Shown: positions 21,268 through 31,769 of the stretch, one piece after another | Layout: each line of letters starts with the position of its first letter | Position numbering within the stretch: position 1 is the first letter of the stretch | NCBI GenBank assembly: GCA_905479985.1 | Contig: CAJQOM010000006.1 | Location: 1 to 64,000, forward strand | DNA from: an uncultured Gammaproteobacteria bacterium | Lineage (GTDB): Bacteria > Pseudomonadota > Gammaproteobacteria > Nitrosococcales > Methylophagaceae | Length of the DNA: 64,000 nucleotides | Direction of reading: 5' to 3' | Program-made: the position numbers and the translations under genes | Notes under the pieces: model-generated | The model's input: only the letters and a program-made list of their open reading frames with translations | Told to the model about the DNA's origin: nothing | Databases searched by the model: none

Positions 21268-23015
21268 CTGATAATGCGATTACTGAAAGATCTTCCACCG
21301 GATGGCAATCCTTGCCGGACACATGGCCGACAGCCATTCGAAAAATATTAGCAGCGAGAGGTATTCAGTACGAGCAGGACTTATGTTATCCGCTAGCGGA
21401 GTTACCTAAACCCCAAGCATTATTGGGCATGGATGACGCGGTGAGTCTGTTAATACAAGCATTAACTGAAAATTGGCGCATTATGATTGTGGCCGATTTT
21501 GATACCGATGGGGCGACGAGTTGTGCGGTTGCCATTCGAGGCTTAAAAGCCATGGGTGTGAGTGAGATTGATTACATCGTGCCGAACCGCTTTGTCCATG
21601 GCTATGGTTTAACGCCCGCCTTATTGGATGAAATACCTCAAGCAGGACAGCCAGACTTATTAATTACGGTAGATAATGGCATCTCGAGTCATGCTGGGGT
21701 CACGGCAGCGCAACAACGGGGGATGAAAGTATTGGTGACCGATCATCATTTGCCCGGTGAGTCTTTACCCTCAGCAGATGCGATTATTAACCCAAATCAA
21801 CACGGTGATAATTTTCCAAGTAAACATTTAGCCGGTGTCGGTGTGTGTTTTTATTTGTTATTAGGCTTACGCCAAAGACTAAGACAATTAGGCTGGTTTG
21901 AACAACAAGCGATAACTGAACCTAATCTCATGCATTTGACCGATTTACTTGCCTTGGGAACGGTTGCCGATGTCGTAAAACTCGATCGCTTAAATCGAAC
22001 TTGGGTGTCATTAGGTATCAAGAGAATAAAAGCGGGTAAAGCCTGCGCGGGTATTAACGCATTAATGACAGTGGCAAAAAGGGACATAACGCAATGCGTT
22101 AGTGGCGATATGGGCTTTGCTGTTGGGCCAAGACTGAATGCTGCTGGCCGTTTAGAGAATATGGGGGTCGGAATTGAGGCTTTACTCACTGATGATGCAG
22201 CGGATGCTTTAGCGTTAGCGACACAGTTAGATGAAATCAATCAGCAACGCCGCGAAGTTGAACAAACGATGCAAGACGATGCTTTGGTGCAATTAGATAG
22301 AATGACGCTCGACAACGAGAAAACGCCTTTAGCCTACTGTCTTTATGATGATTTGTGGCATCAGGGTGTTGTCGGTTTATTGGCTTCTCGCATTAAAGAA
22401 AAGCAGCATCGACCGGTCATTGCTTTTGCGCCCAGTAGCGAGACAGAAATAAAAGGCTCAGCACGCTCCATTCCAGGGATACATATTAGGGATGTATTAG
22501 CGTTAGTCGCGAGTAAAGCGCCCGATATATTAAGCCATTTTGGCGGTCATGCCATGGCGGCTGGCGTGACGATTGCTAAAGCAGATTTGGCTGAGTTTCA
22601 TCGCGTATTTTTAATCGCAATGGAAGAGAGCTTAGATCCAGAAAGTTTAAATAAACAGCGGCTATCCGATGGTGAATTAAGCGAGCAAGAACTGACAGCG
22701 GCATTGGCGGAACAGCTCCCACATATAGCACCTTGGGGCCAAGGTTTTCCAGAGCCACACTTTCACGGGGTTTTTCATATCGAAGCGGTCAAATTAGTGG
22801 GGCAATTACAAAACCACTTGAGGTTAACCTGCCGGTTAGCAGACCAGCGTATTGTCACAGCAATGGCATTTGGCCAAGGGCAACCAGACTGGTTACAAGC
22901 GGGCCAAAAGGCATTATTACGTTACCGCCTGAATATCAATGACTTTAGAAATGTCAGACAATTACAATTATTAGTCGAAGAAGTCTTACCGATTAACCAA
23001 ACGCAAGCCACTTAG
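21264..23015 (+). CDS. recJ: Single-strand DNA exonuclease RecJ
   Basis: 5'-3' single-strand exonuclease of RecFOR recombination, mismatch and base-excision repair. The DHH phosphoesterase metal sites are visible as VADFDTDGATSCA, TVDNGISSH and VTDHHLPGE. LGTVADVVKL and the DHHA1 motif SHFGGHAMAAGVTI follow. 583 residues compare with 577 in E. coli. An ATGA overlap with the RpfE-like gene and the dinG start one base beyond its stop indicate a coupled repair operon. Confidence 0.96.
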   Translation: MTDNAITERSSTGWQSLPDTWPTAIRKILAARGIQYEQDLCYPLAELPKPQALLGMDDAVSLLIQALTENWRIMIVADFDTDGATSCAVAIRGLKAMGVSEIDYIVPNRFVHGYGLTPALLDEIPQAGQPDLLITVDNGISSHAGVTAAQQRGMKVLVTDHHLPGESLPSADAIINPNQHGDNFPSKHLAGVGVCFYLLLGLRQRLRQLGWFEQQAITEPNLMHLTDLLALGTVADVVKLDRLNRTWVSLGIKRIKAGKACAGINALMTVAKRDITQCVSGDMGFAVGPRLNAAGRLENMGVGIEALLTDDAADALALATQLDEINQQRREVEQTMQDDALVQLDRMTLDNEKTPLAYCLYDDLWHQGVVGLLASRIKEKQHRPVIAFAPSSETEIKGSARSIPGIHIRDVLALVASKAPDILSHFGGHAMAAGVTIAKADLAEFHRVFLIAMEESLDPESLNKQRLSDGELSEQELTAALAEQLPHIAPWGQGFPEPHFHGVFHIEAVKLVGQLQNHLRLTCRLADQRIVTAMAFGQGQPDWLQAGQKALLRYRLNINDFRNVRQLQLLVEEVLPINQTQAT

Positions 23016-23016
23016 C

Positions 23017-25095
23017 TTGGTTCAAGAACTATTCAATAGCATTGAGCAATCAATGTCAGACTTTAAGGCGCGCCCACAGCAGACACAGATGAGCGTGTTT
23101 ATCGCCGAGCGTCTGAAACAAGCTACGCATCAACGGATGGCAGTGGTAGAAGCGCCAACAGGGGTTGGGAAAACCTTAGCGTACTTAGCGGGTGTCATCG
23201 ACATCGCGCTAGAACATAAAAAGACATTAGTCATTAGTACCGCAACCGTTAATTTACAACAACAGTTACTCCAAAAAGACTTACCACAGTTTCGAGATGC
23301 CACAGAGTTGCCCTTACGCTTTGTACAAGCAAAAGGCCGCCGCCGTTACATGTGTCCCAGTAAATTAGCCACGGTCAGATTAGGTAAAAGTCAGCAAGAA
23401 TTATCACTCGATCCAGACACTAAATATCAACAGGCCAAACAGCAGAAAAAAGCCGAGCAGCTATACCAAGAATGGCAAGAAAAATGGGACGGCGACCGAG
23501 ACAACTACAGCGGCAGCATTGCGCCAGAACTCTGGCATCACATTTCAACCGATTCAGAAGGCTGTGCCGGTAAAAACTGTTCACAGTACCTCGCCTGCCC
23601 CTATTATCTTGTGCGTAAGGACATGCTGGCGGCGAATGTCATCGTGGCTAATCATGATCTTGTGCTCAGCGATGCCGATTTGGGTGGTGGATTAGTTTTA
23701 CCTAATCCAGAAGAAGTGTTATTTGTGTTTGATGAAGCACATAACTTACCTCAGAAAGCCCTAGACCATGCCGCTAAGGCATTAAATTTTGTCCAGTTAG
23801 CCCAAACCACTGAAACAGCAGACAGCGTCTTAAAAAAGATACCTAAGGCATTGGCCTTTCGGCAGCATGATTTTGGTTATATGTTGTCTGAACTACGTCG
23901 AGATCTACCGGCTGTCATTACGATTTTACAACAAATGAAAACGTTATTAGAAAGCGATGACTTGGCAAAAGAGGTCATTGCAGGTCGGTTAAAGGATCCA
24001 AGAATCTACTGGCAAAGTCCATTAGTATCTGCGTTGGCCTTACCATGTCAGAACTTGCTACAACGCGCTAACGCAATCTACAAACACTATGTTGTTTTTG
24101 CTAAATGGCTCAAAGACGGCCTAGAAACCAAGGAAGTACCGAACGCGGTGGCAGAGGCCTTATTGCCTCAAGTAGGCACCGTTCAAAACATTTTTGGGTA
24201 TCTAATTGATTTTATGGGCCTCTTTTTAGACGAAGACGTTGAGGGTAGGCCACCCAATGTACGTTGGTTATCCTATGAAAAATTTGCTAAAGAAAACACC
24301 TTAGTCGTCCATGCTGGACCCATGACGGCGGCCTATTTTTTAGAAAAGAGTCTATGGAATAGGGCGTATGGCGCGGTATTAACGTCAGCGACGTTAAGAG
24401 GAATGGGCTTATTTAGTCGGTTTAGAACAGATTGTGGTTTAAGACGTTTCGGTGAGTCCCATTTCTTAGCCGTTCAATCACCATTCGATTATCAAGAACA
24501 AGCGACATTGTCTTTACCTAATATGACGTCGCTGCCGAATGAGAACAATGACCTTTGGCAACAAGAAGTAGCCGAGAAATTAGTCGGTGTCATTAATAAT
24601 GATGAAGCGACGCTGGTCTTGTTTACCTCTAAACGAGTGATGGACTTTGTCTATCAACAATTAAAAGCACATTTTGGTGAATTGATTCTATTGCAAGGAG
24701 ACAGTCTGTCACCAAAGAATATGGTGTTAGAACATATTCGGCGGATAGAACAAGGCGAGGGCAGTATTATCTTTGGTATGGACAGGTTCGCTGAAGGCGT
24801 CGATTTACCAGGCGATTTATGCAGTCATGTTGTCATCACCAAATTGCCATTTCCCGTTTTTACGCGTCCGATTGAACAAGCAAAACAAGAATGGGTGTTA
24901 CGCAGTGGCGGGCAACCCTTTATTGCCTTATCACTCCCCGCAGTGAGTATGAAGCTGATTCAAGCGTGTGGTCGCTTATTACGCAAAGAAACAGATTCAG
25001 GCCGGATAACGATCTTAGATCGCCGCCTATTAACTAAAGGTTATGGCAAACAATTATTAGCCCATTTACCCAATTATCGTTTAATAGAAAATTAA
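23017..25095 (+). CDS. dinG: ATP-dependent DNA helicase DinG
   Basis: XPD-like superfamily 2 helicase that unwinds R-loops, D-loops and forked DNA 5' to 3'. Walker A is VEAPTGVGKT, Walker B is VFDEAHNLP (DEAH; E. coli has DEGH), and the C-terminal QACGRLLRKETDSGR is motif VI. Four cysteines for the [4Fe-4S] cluster are in RRYMCPSK and GCAGKNCSQYLACPYY. The start is TTG one base after recJ; an internal ATG (23053) would cut conserved N-terminal residues. 692 residues compare with about 715. It is the last gene of the operon, before a strong hairpin. Confidence 0.92.
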   Translation: MVQELFNSIEQSMSDFKARPQQTQMSVFIAERLKQATHQRMAVVEAPTGVGKTLAYLAGVIDIALEHKKTLVISTATVNLQQQLLQKDLPQFRDATELPLRFVQAKGRRRYMCPSKLATVRLGKSQQELSLDPDTKYQQAKQQKKAEQLYQEWQEKWDGDRDNYSGSIAPELWHHISTDSEGCAGKNCSQYLACPYYLVRKDMLAANVIVANHDLVLSDADLGGGLVLPNPEEVLFVFDEAHNLPQKALDHAAKALNFVQLAQTTETADSVLKKIPKALAFRQHDFGYMLSELRRDLPAVITILQQMKTLLESDDLAKEVIAGRLKDPRIYWQSPLVSALALPCQNLLQRANAIYKHYVVFAKWLKDGLETKEVPNAVAEALLPQVGTVQNIFGYLIDFMGLFLDEDVEGRPPNVRWLSYEKFAKENTLVVHAGPMTAAYFLEKSLWNRAYGAVLTSATLRGMGLFSRFRTDCGLRRFGESHFLAVQSPFDYQEQATLSLPNMTSLPNENNDLWQQEVAEKLVGVINNDEATLVLFTSKRVMDFVYQQLKAHFGELILLQGDSLSPKNMVLEHIRRIEQGEGSIIFGMDRFAEGVDLPGDLCSHVVITKLPFPVFTRPIEQAKQEWVLRSGGQPFIALSLPAVSMKLIQACGRLLRKETDSGRITILDRRLLTKGYGKQLLAHLPNYRLIEN

Positions 25096-25116
25096 TAGAA
25101 GATTAAAAGCAGAGGC

Positions 25117-25150
25117 AAAAAAAGCCCTATACCGAGATAGGGCTTTCCTA
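25117..25150. terminator. Bidirectional terminator between dinG and a parvulin gene
   Basis: AAAGCCCTAT and ATAGGGCTTT form a perfect 10-bp stem around ACCGAG, flanked by an A-run on the left. It suits both converging genes. Confidence 0.9.
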
Positions 25151-25171
25151 TTTGACGCTTTTAAAGAAGGT

Positions 25172-25453
25172 TTAATCTTCGCGACTAGTGACTTCTAGTA
25201 AGTGATAGCCAAATTGTGTTTGTACAGGACCTTGTACGGTATTAAGCGGTGCTGAAAAAACAACTTTATCAAATTCAGGCACCATCATTCCCGGACCAAA
25301 AGAACCAAGATCACCACCTTGTGCACTTGATGGGCAAGATGAGTTGTCTTTTGCAACAGCCGCAAAATCTGCACCTTGTTCGATTTCTTTTTTCAGTTCT
25401 AAACAGATTTCTTCGCTATCAACTAAAATATGTCTTGCTGTTGCTTCGGCCAT
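25172..25453 (-). CDS. Parvulin-type peptidyl-prolyl isomerase (PpiC-like)
   Basis: 93 residues, a single parvulin domain without signal peptide, so cytoplasmic. ARHILVDSEE, the middle SSCPSSAQGGDLGSFGPG and the C-terminal VQTQFGYHLLEV are the classic parvulin blocks, with the two active-site His residues. Length and motifs match PpiC (E. coli 93). A second, more basic copy lies at 42.9-43.1 kb. It stands alone between a terminator and its own upstream region. Confidence 0.93.
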   Translation of the reverse strand: MAEATARHILVDSEEICLELKKEIEQGADFAAVAKDNSSCPSSAQGGDLGSFGPGMMVPEFDKVVFSAPLNTVQGPVQTQFGYHLLEVTSRED

Positions 25454-25593
25454 GGTCTTGATTCCTAAATTGAAAAGTTAATCCGCTATTATACCAACTC
25501 TGTTTATTTTCTGGAATCGGGAATTTTTTGCGTCAGAATGACATCTGATAAGCTACCTTCTAAAGATTTTAATTCATGGTCAGGTCATTAAAT

Positions 25594-26244
25594 ATGCAGA
25601 ATCTCAATCTCGACTTTTCACAATCGCTGGCGATTGATACAGAAAAAATGACTTGGACTGGCAGTCCAGCTCAGGGAGTGATACGTAAACCACTTGCTCG
25701 TGCTGAACAAGAAAGAGGTCATGCGACCAGCATTGTTCGTTATGAAGCAGGGGCAAGGTTTAAGCGGCACCTCCATCCTTTAGGCGAAGAGGTTCTAGTA
25801 TTAGAGGGGCTGTTTTCAGATGAACAGGGTGATTATGGCCCGGGTAGCTATATGCGAAACCCACCGGGAACAGGTCACGCACCCTTCAGTCAACAAGGCT
25901 GCACTTTATTTGTAAAACTACATCAGTTCGCAGCACAAGATAACAAACAGTTTGTATTAAATACTCACGGTGGGAAATGGCAATATAAGCGAGAAGGGCA
26001 ACAAGTCATGTCGTTGCACCATTATGGCGAAGAGCAAGTCATGCTAATAAAAATAATGGCTGGCGGTATTATCGAGGTACCCGAACATGTCGGTGGTGAA
26101 GAAATATTGATTTTATCTGGTGAGCTGGGTGATAAGGATGCTCTGTATTCAGCAGGAACATGGTTGAGAAGACCAAATCATGAAGTGCTGTCAGCAAGAG
26201 AAGATAGCCTAATTTGGCTAAAAACAGGCCATTTCACTGGGTGA
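25594..26244 (+). CDS. ChrR-like double-cupin protein
   Basis: 216 residues, two cupin domains. The first has HLHPLGEEVLVLEG with GHAPF, a typical metal-binding His-x-His...Glu...His set. The second has VPEHVGGEEILILSGEL and HEVL. This is the cupin_7 arrangement found in the C-terminal half of ChrR anti-sigma factors, but the N-terminal zinc anti-sigma domain and a neighbouring sigma factor are both missing. It may be a metal-dependent oxygenase-like or sensing protein. The start at 25594 was chosen over an ATG at 25576. Confidence 0.75.
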   Translation: MQNLNLDFSQSLAIDTEKMTWTGSPAQGVIRKPLARAEQERGHATSIVRYEAGARFKRHLHPLGEEVLVLEGLFSDEQGDYGPGSYMRNPPGTGHAPFSQQGCTLFVKLHQFAAQDNKQFVLNTHGGKWQYKREGQQVMSLHHYGEEQVMLIKIMAGGIIEVPEHVGGEEILILSGELGDKDALYSAGTWLRRPNHEVLSAREDSLIWLKTGHFTG

Positions 26245-26247
26245 AAC

Positions 26248-27144
26248 TTATGCTCTAAGACGTAACGTCATGAAATAATAACGGCCAACAATGACACATA
26301 AAATACCACCAAGAATAAGCGTACTGGCAATAACCAACCGGGTTGATAAATGTTCAGATAAAAATAGAATACCCCCGATAGCCGTGATCACTGGGACTAA
26401 TAACTGAACAACAGCGGCTTGTGTTGACGTCAAATCACGTAAGGCGCGATACCAGATAACATAACCGAGTGCCGAAGTGATACCGCCAGATGCAACGGCC
26501 AAGAGAATACCTTCACTAGTGTAATGGGCGGTCTCGAAATTCAATAACATTAAAAGCGCCACAAAAGGTAAAGTCCGTAAGAAATTGTAGGCAGTATCCA
26601 TCAGAGCCTGTGACGATTTTTGTCCTTTTAAACTATAGATAGCCCAAGCGACACCTGATAACATCATCAATATCACGCCGAATAACGGCGGTGCAGTGAG
26701 ACCAGGAAAGATCAAATAAACGAAACCAGCAAAAGCGACTAATAAGCCCGCCCATTCTGACAAATGGAGCTGATTACCAGAAACAGAAGACATCGCAATC
26801 ATCGATATTTGGACAACGCCGAATAATATCAAGGCGCCCATTGCGGTGCCCAGCAGGGTATAAGCGAACGAAAAGGTACAAGCATAGCTAAAGAGCATAA
26901 AGCCCGCTAACCAACTACCTTTTGAGCGTTCTGAGTCCGCTTGCCGGTGTAAAGTAATCAGTAATAATAAAACAAGGGCACCGGATGCTAAGCGTAGACC
27001 GGTAAAACTACCGGCATCAATCGCACCATGTTCCAAAGCATAACGGCATAACACCGAATTGGCAGCAAAGGCAGTGAGCGCTAGTAGGGTGATGCTAACG
27101 GTTTTGATTAGTGAACGGGTGGAGCCGTGAATGAAAGACGTCAT
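26248..27144 (-). CDS. DMT/EamA-family exporter
   Basis: 298-residue inner-membrane protein with ten hydrophobic helices in two EamA repeats. The first repeat starts ALTAFAANSVLCRYAL, the second is GVAWAIYSLKGQ, and LVPVITAIGGILFLSEHLS is the typical last-but-one hairpin. Such proteins export amino acids or small metabolites; the substrate is not readable. It is convergent with the cupin gene and lies 10 bases downstream of the S4 gene. Confidence 0.85.
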   Translation of the reverse strand: MTSFIHGSTRSLIKTVSITLLALTAFAANSVLCRYALEHGAIDAGSFTGLRLASGALVLLLLITLHRQADSERSKGSWLAGFMLFSYACTFSFAYTLLGTAMGALILFGVVQISMIAMSSVSGNQLHLSEWAGLLVAFAGFVYLIFPGLTAPPLFGVILMMLSGVAWAIYSLKGQKSSQALMDTAYNFLRTLPFVALLMLLNFETAHYTSEGILLAVASGGITSALGYVIWYRALRDLTSTQAAVVQLLVPVITAIGGILFLSEHLSTRLVIASTLILGGILCVIVGRYYFMTLRLRA

Positions 27145-27154
27145 TACCGGTCGA

Positions 27155-27373
27155 TTAACTAATGGCTAACACAGTGTCTAAAAACTGGATTTGATCACCT
27201 GCGATAATCTTTTTGCGTTTTCTAGTTTCAGTTTCACCGTTGACCAAGACTAAGCCGTCAGCAATCGCTTGCTTGGCTTGGGCGCCACTTGCGACAAGGC
27301 CCTCGAATTTTAAAATTTTATACAGTTCAGTAGGGGACTGTGTTAATTCGACACTAACAACATCATGCGACAT
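27155..27373 (-). CDS. S4-domain RNA-binding protein (YbcJ-like)
   Basis: 72 residues, one S4 domain: LYKILKFEGLVASGAQAKQ, then GLVLVNGETETRKRKKI, closely like YbcJ. It is predicted to bind structured RNA, possibly ribosomal. The open frame extends to a TTG at 27385; the ATG at 27373 is preferred because a GGA lies about ten bases before it. Confidence 0.85.
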   Translation of the reverse strand: MSHDVVSVELTQSPTELYKILKFEGLVASGAQAKQAIADGLVLVNGETETRKRKKIIAGDQIQFLDTVLAIS

Positions 27374-27475
27374 GGTGGAGTCCAAATTGAGTCAGCAGAA
27401 CTAACTGCTTGACGATAAAGGAAGATTACTTAATTATATAGTGCATTTTAGATAAACACGACTGGTAAAGTATTG

Positions 27476-27835
27476 ATGAGCTCAGATAAAAATAAACGGT
27501 TAGATGATATCGTGGCACAGTCCAAGAAATATCAGGCCGAACGAGAAGGTACTTATCGTGAACGGGCCTTGAAATTATACCCATGGATTTGCGGCCGTTG
27601 CTCACGCGAATTTACGCGCGCTAATTTGCCAGAATTAACGGTGCATCACCGTGACCATAATCATGATAATAATCCTGCAAATGGCAGTAACTGGGAGTTA
27701 TTGTGTTTGTATTGTCATGATAATGAACACTCACGTTATATTGATCAGGTACGATACGGCGGCAGTGTTGATGAAAGCCAAGCAAAATCCACGCACAATC
27801 CGTTTTCTGATCTGGCTGATTTATTAAAAAAATGA
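27476..27835 (+). CDS. yajD: HNH nuclease-family protein YajD
   Basis: 119 residues with an HNH fold: CGRCSREF is the first Zn pair, TVHHRDHNHDNNP carries the HH catalytic pair, and NWELLCLYCHDNEHS gives the Asn and second Zn pair. This matches E. coli YajD (115 residues). No restriction or phage gene is adjacent, so a housekeeping role is likely though unknown. A TTG precedes the ATG by one codon; the ATG is taken as the start. Confidence 0.88.
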   Translation: MSSDKNKRLDDIVAQSKKYQAEREGTYRERALKLYPWICGRCSREFTRANLPELTVHHRDHNHDNNPANGSNWELLCLYCHDNEHSRYIDQVRYGGSVDESQAKSTHNPFSDLADLLKK

Positions 27836-27837
27836 AC

Positions 27838-27862
27838 GATGGCCCAGGGCTGCCATTTTATT
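27838..27862 (+). terminator. Possible terminator after yajD
   Basis: ATGGC and GCCAT arms flank a GC-rich CCAGGGCT, followed by TTTTATT, immediately after the yajD stop. The stem is short. Confidence 0.4.
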
Positions 27863-27945
27863 AAGGTCGAAATGTGAGCTGTCACACAGTTCTGATAAAG
27901 CTATCTTATACAATAAAGGCCACTTAAATAGCTTGGAATAAGCCA

Positions 27946-28284
27946 ATGAAACTCTTGGTCAACATGATCCAATTGGCTATTGTCGCAGCGATAATTTTGC
28001 CTATTTTATATATTTGGGAAACCGATAAAGTCGATAAGTTTTGTCAGAAAATAACACCAGGTATGTCACAAGAGACTTATCTTGGTTTAGTTGAACAAGA
28101 TAACGTTAAGTTAGTTGAAGTCGTGGGTGACGACGTACTCGGCGGCCAGTGGCATGCCATTGTAAAAACGCATCTGCCATGGCTAGATTATCAGTGCCAG
28201 ACCAATGGCGTTAGCAAATTGGTCGTGACAGCCGATATTGTTAAATCAGAAAAAGTCGAAAATGATGAACAGCTAACGGACTAA
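27946..28284 (+). CDS. Small membrane-anchored protein, unknown family
   Basis: 112 residues. An N-terminal hydrophobic segment (about 6-25, ending LPILYIW) looks like an uncleaved signal anchor, leaving an 85-residue periplasmic part. Two Cys (FCQK, DYQCQ) could form a disulphide. [16 protein letters not shown] resembles a start seen in small periplasmic binding modules, but I do not recognise a family. An ATG with GGAATAAG upstream gives a good start. Its stop overlaps the oadB stop by four bases, convergent. Confidence 0.6.
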   Translation: MKLLVNMIQLAIVAAIILPILYIWETDKVDKFCQKITPGMSQETYLGLVEQDNVKLVEVVGDDVLGGQWHAIVKTHLPWLDYQCQTNGVSKLVVTADIVKSEKVENDEQLTD

Positions 28285-29417
28285 CCACCAGTCACATAGT
28301 TAATCATAATACCGGCCGCAACCGCAGAGCCAATAACACCAGCGACATTGGGTCCCATTGCATGCATCAGTAAGAAGTTATGTGGATCTGCTTCTAAACC
28401 CAGTTTGTTCGATACGCGTGCCGCCATTGGTACCGCAGATACACCGGATGAACCAATTAATGGGTTAATGCCACCACCACAGAATTTATTAAGCAATTTT
28501 GCCATCAAGATGCCAGAAGCGGTACCAATTGAGAAAGCAACCATACCCAGTAATAAAATACCTAGAGTCGTAAAATCAAGAAATTGTTCGGCACTGAGCT
28601 TTGAGCCCACAGCCAAACCTAAAAAGATAGTGACAGTATTGATTAAAGAGTTTTGTGTGGTATTACTTAAGCGATCGACCACAGCACATTCTTTCATTAA
28701 GTTACCGAAACAGAACATCCCTAATAAAGGGGCTGCATCAGGTAGTAAGAAGGCGACCAAAAGTAATAATAATAACGGGAAAACAATCTTTTCACGCTGA
28801 GAAACATGACGCTGTTGTACCATTTTTATTTTACGTTCAGTTTCTGTCGTTAAGGCACGCATGATAGGCGGTTGAATCAATGGCACTAACGCCATATAAG
28901 AGTATGAAGCAACGGCAATCGCACCTAAGAGATCTGGCGCCAGTTTACTGGCAACGTAAATGGAGGTTGGCCCATCTGCACCACCGATGATACCAATAGC
29001 AGCGGCATCAGCAAGACTAAAATCAAAAACACCAAAAGTTGATAACAGTACCGCACCCATCAGGGTAGCGAAGATACCAAATTGGGCTGCAGCCCCTAAG
29101 AATAAGGTTTTAGGGTTAGCGAGTAGGGGGCCAAAGTCGGTCATTGCTCCGACGCCCATAAAGATAATCAGTGGAAAAGCACCACTTTCAATACCGATGG
29201 TGTAGAACAGATATAAAATGCCACCCGGATCGGCTAAACCAGCGCCAGGAATATTGGCTAATACACCTCCAAAGCCAATTGGTACCAGTAATAAAGGTTC
29301 AAAGTTTTTATTAATGGCAAGGTATAGCAGTAACATGCCAATGATGATCATGAAACCTTGACCGGACGTAATTTGATAAAGCCCAGTATTTTCCCAAAGA
29401 TGTAATAATTTTTCCAT
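28281..29417 (-). CDS. oadB: Oxaloacetate decarboxylase, beta subunit (Na+ pump)
   Basis: 378-residue inner-membrane subunit with about nine helices that couples decarboxylation of carboxybiotin to Na+ export. [14 protein letters not shown] contains the Asp essential for Na+ binding in the family. [17 protein letters not shown] is the second conserved region. Family members run 375-435 residues. It is last in oadG-oadA-oadB, starting 10 bases after oadA. Confidence 0.93.
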   Translation of the reverse strand: MEKLLHLWENTGLYQITSGQGFMIIIGMLLLYLAINKNFEPLLLVPIGFGGVLANIPGAGLADPGGILYLFYTIGIESGAFPLIIFMGVGAMTDFGPLLANPKTLFLGAAAQFGIFATLMGAVLLSTFGVFDFSLADAAAIGIIGGADGPTSIYVASKLAPDLLGAIAVASYSYMALVPLIQPPIMRALTTETERKIKMVQQRHVSQREKIVFPLLLLLLVAFLLPDAAPLLGMFCFGNLMKECAVVDRLSNTTQNSLINTVTIFLGLAVGSKLSAEQFLDFTTLGILLLGMVAFSIGTASGILMAKLLNKFCGGGINPLIGSSGVSAVPMAARVSNKLGLEADPHNFLLMHAMGPNVAGVIGSAVAAGIMINYVTGG

Positions 29418-29427
29418 AGCTTAACCC

Positions 29428-31239
29428 TTACGCGACGGCAACAAGAAGATCACCGACTTGCACGGCATCGCCAGGTTTGACAGAAACAGAGGCGATGACG
29501 CCACTTTTTTCTGCCACAATTTGTGTTTCCATTTTCATCGCCTCAAGAATAAGCAGCACATCACCTTCTTGCACGGTTTGACCGGCATTAACTTCTACTT
29601 TCCAGATTGTACCGGCTAACGGCGCAGTAACAGGGTCACCAGCACCGACAGGCACGTGTGCTACTGGGGCTGCAACCGGCGCAGATGTAGAATTAACAGC
29701 CGCATTTTCGTAATGGGTGATTTCGCCGCCTTCATCGACTTCGACGACATAGCTTTCGCCATTAACATTGACGGTGTAGGTTTCAGGGCCTGATGGAGTG
29801 ACTATTACAGGAGCAGCTTCAGCTTGTGCACTTTCCATCGTTGGTACAGGTTCAAATGCCTCTGGGTTATTCCGGTTAGCTAAGAATTTCAAGCCAACCT
29901 GTGGAAACAGCGCATAGGTTAAGACATCATCAACTTCACGCTCACCGGCTTCCAGTTCAATATTATCGTTGACAACATGTTCTTGTAACCCAGCGGTTAA
30001 CTTGTCCATTTCAGATTCAATCAAATCAGCAGGGCGACAAGTAATGACATCAGCGCCTTCCAAAACACGCGCTTGCAACTCGGCGTTAAACGGTGCAGGT
30101 GCCGCACCATATTCACCTTTTAATACACCTGCAGTTTCATTGGTAATGCTCTTATAGCGTTCGCCGGTTAAAACGTTCAATACAGCCTGTGTGCCGACAA
30201 TTTGCGATGTGGGTGTGACGAGCGGAATATAACCCAAGTCTTCACGAACACGTGGAATCTCATCTAAAACTTCATCTAATCTATCGCCCGCACTTTGCTC
30301 ACGCAATTGGCTTTCCATATTCGTCAACATGCCGCCCGGGACTTGGGCAACGAGGATACGAGAATCAACCCCTTTTAAGGCGCCTTCCCATTTGGCATAT
30401 TTTTTACGGACATCTCGGAAGTAAGCCGCGATTTCCTCTAGCAACTCGATATTCAGTCCGGTATCGCGCTCGGTACCTTCGGTCATAGCCACAACGGTTT
30501 CTGTCGGTGAGTGACCATAAGTCATCGACATCGATGAAATTGACGTATCAACAGTGTCAATCCCAGCTTCAATAGATTTCAATATTGTGGCGGTTGATAG
30601 GCCAGTTGTTGCGTGGGAATGTAATTGAATCGGGATATCAATGGTTTGCTTAAGACGGGTCACTAACTCAAAAGCAGTGTAAGGCTTAAGCAAACCAGCC
30701 ATATCTTTAATACATAAGGAATGGGCGCCCATATCTTCAATACGTTTTGCCTGGTCGAGCCACATCGATAAATCATGAACCGGGCTTAAGGTGTAAGAGA
30801 GTGTGCCTTGTGCATGACGGTCGTTTTCTAGCACGGCTTTAATGGCGGTTTCAAGATTTCGCGTGTCATTCATCGCATCAAAAACACGGAACACGTCAAC
30901 GCCATTAATGGCAGCACGTTCAACAAACTTGTTCACTACGTCATCGGCATAATGACGATAGCCTAATAAATTCTGGCCGCGGAGTAACATTTGCTGACGG
31001 GTATTAGGCATTGCTGCTTTAAGGGTACGAATGCGGTGCCAAGGATCTTCACCGAGATAACGGATACAAGAGTCGAAGGTAGCGCCACCCCAAGTTTCGA
31101 CAGACCAGTAACCGACTTGATCAAGTTTATCGGCAATCGGCAACATATCGTCTAAACGAAGACGGGTTGCAAATAAAGATTGGTGTGCATCTCTTAAGAC
31201 AACGTCGGTAATGTTCAATGCGTTATGAGAGTCGGTCAT
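29428..31239 (-). CDS. oadA: Oxaloacetate decarboxylase, alpha subunit (biotin carrier)
   Basis: 603 residues. The N-terminal carboxyltransferase TIM barrel (1-300; [19 protein letters not shown] metal site) is followed by the PYC-OADA conserved region (about 320-470). A Pro/Ala-rich linker and a biotinyl domain complete it. The biotin Lys is in EAMKMET near the C-terminus. It transfers CO2 from oxaloacetate to biotin for the beta subunit to release while pumping Na+. The gene set suggests a sodium-motive energy economy, fitting a marine habitat. Confidence 0.94.
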   Translation of the reverse strand: MTDSHNALNITDVVLRDAHQSLFATRLRLDDMLPIADKLDQVGYWSVETWGGATFDSCIRYLGEDPWHRIRTLKAAMPNTRQQMLLRGQNLLGYRHYADDVVNKFVERAAINGVDVFRVFDAMNDTRNLETAIKAVLENDRHAQGTLSYTLSPVHDLSMWLDQAKRIEDMGAHSLCIKDMAGLLKPYTAFELVTRLKQTIDIPIQLHSHATTGLSTATILKSIEAGIDTVDTSISSMSMTYGHSPTETVVAMTEGTERDTGLNIELLEEIAAYFRDVRKKYAKWEGALKGVDSRILVAQVPGGMLTNMESQLREQSAGDRLDEVLDEIPRVREDLGYIPLVTPTSQIVGTQAVLNVLTGERYKSITNETAGVLKGEYGAAPAPFNAELQARVLEGADVITCRPADLIESEMDKLTAGLQEHVVNDNIELEAGEREVDDVLTYALFPQVGLKFLANRNNPEAFEPVPTMESAQAEAAPVIVTPSGPETYTVNVNGESYVVEVDEGGEITHYENAAVNSTSAPVAAPVAHVPVGAGDPVTAPLAGTIWKVEVNAGQTVQEGDVLLILEAMKMETQIVAEKSGVIASVSVKPGDAVQVGDLLVAVA

Positions 31240-31284
31240 AGTGATGGCCTTTGAATAGCGATATTTAAAAGTAAAGCAGTGGTG

Positions 31285-31575
31285 TTATTTATGGCGTTGT
31301 CGGTATTCATGCACAGCGGCAGATAAAACTGACAACAAATTGTCGGGTTCTTGTTTGGCTTGAGCGACCGGCCTGACTGGGCCATGTTGAGGAATTACTG
31401 CTGTGGGCGAAGGGACGCCACCGGCAGGAAGAACGCCGACACTCTTTTCATATTGCGTGACCAGTTTCGACATTAAGCCTGTCACAAAAACCAACAGCGT
31501 TAAAAAGATAAAGACGAATCCCATGCCATACAGCATCAGCGTCAAACCTTCATTTAATAAGCTAGATGCTTCCAT
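31285..31575 (-). CDS. oadG: Oxaloacetate decarboxylase, gamma subunit
   Basis: 96 residues: one membrane helix (about 13-33, GMGFVFIFLTLLVFVTGLM) and a short soluble tail rich in Pro, as in OadG. The subunit holds alpha and beta together and binds Zn in studied members through C-terminal His; only one terminal His is obvious here (RQRHK). It is first gene of the oad operon, 45 bases before oadA. Confidence 0.85.
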   Translation of the reverse strand: MEASSLLNEGLTLMLYGMGFVFIFLTLLVFVTGLMSKLVTQYEKSVGVLPAGGVPSPTAVIPQHGPVRPVAQAKQEPDNLLSVLSAAVHEYRQRHK

Positions 31576-31769
31576 CTACCAAGATCCTCAAGACATTTAT
31601 TAATGTTTAACTGGGTCAAAATGACCGACAGTTACAGCTCAAACAGTCGGGCATTATAGCACTGTTAGACAGCGTCGCATTATTTGGCTGTTTAACCCCG
31701 TTGTGATTTGTCTACAAGCATCCTTTCTTTACTGCATAATAAACTGTTTACCCCTTAATTTTAATAAAA

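Noticed and set aside
27476-27835. YajD HNH protein as a restriction or mobile nuclease
   Set aside because: It matches the widespread stand-alone YajD type, and no methyltransferase or transposon gene is adjacent.
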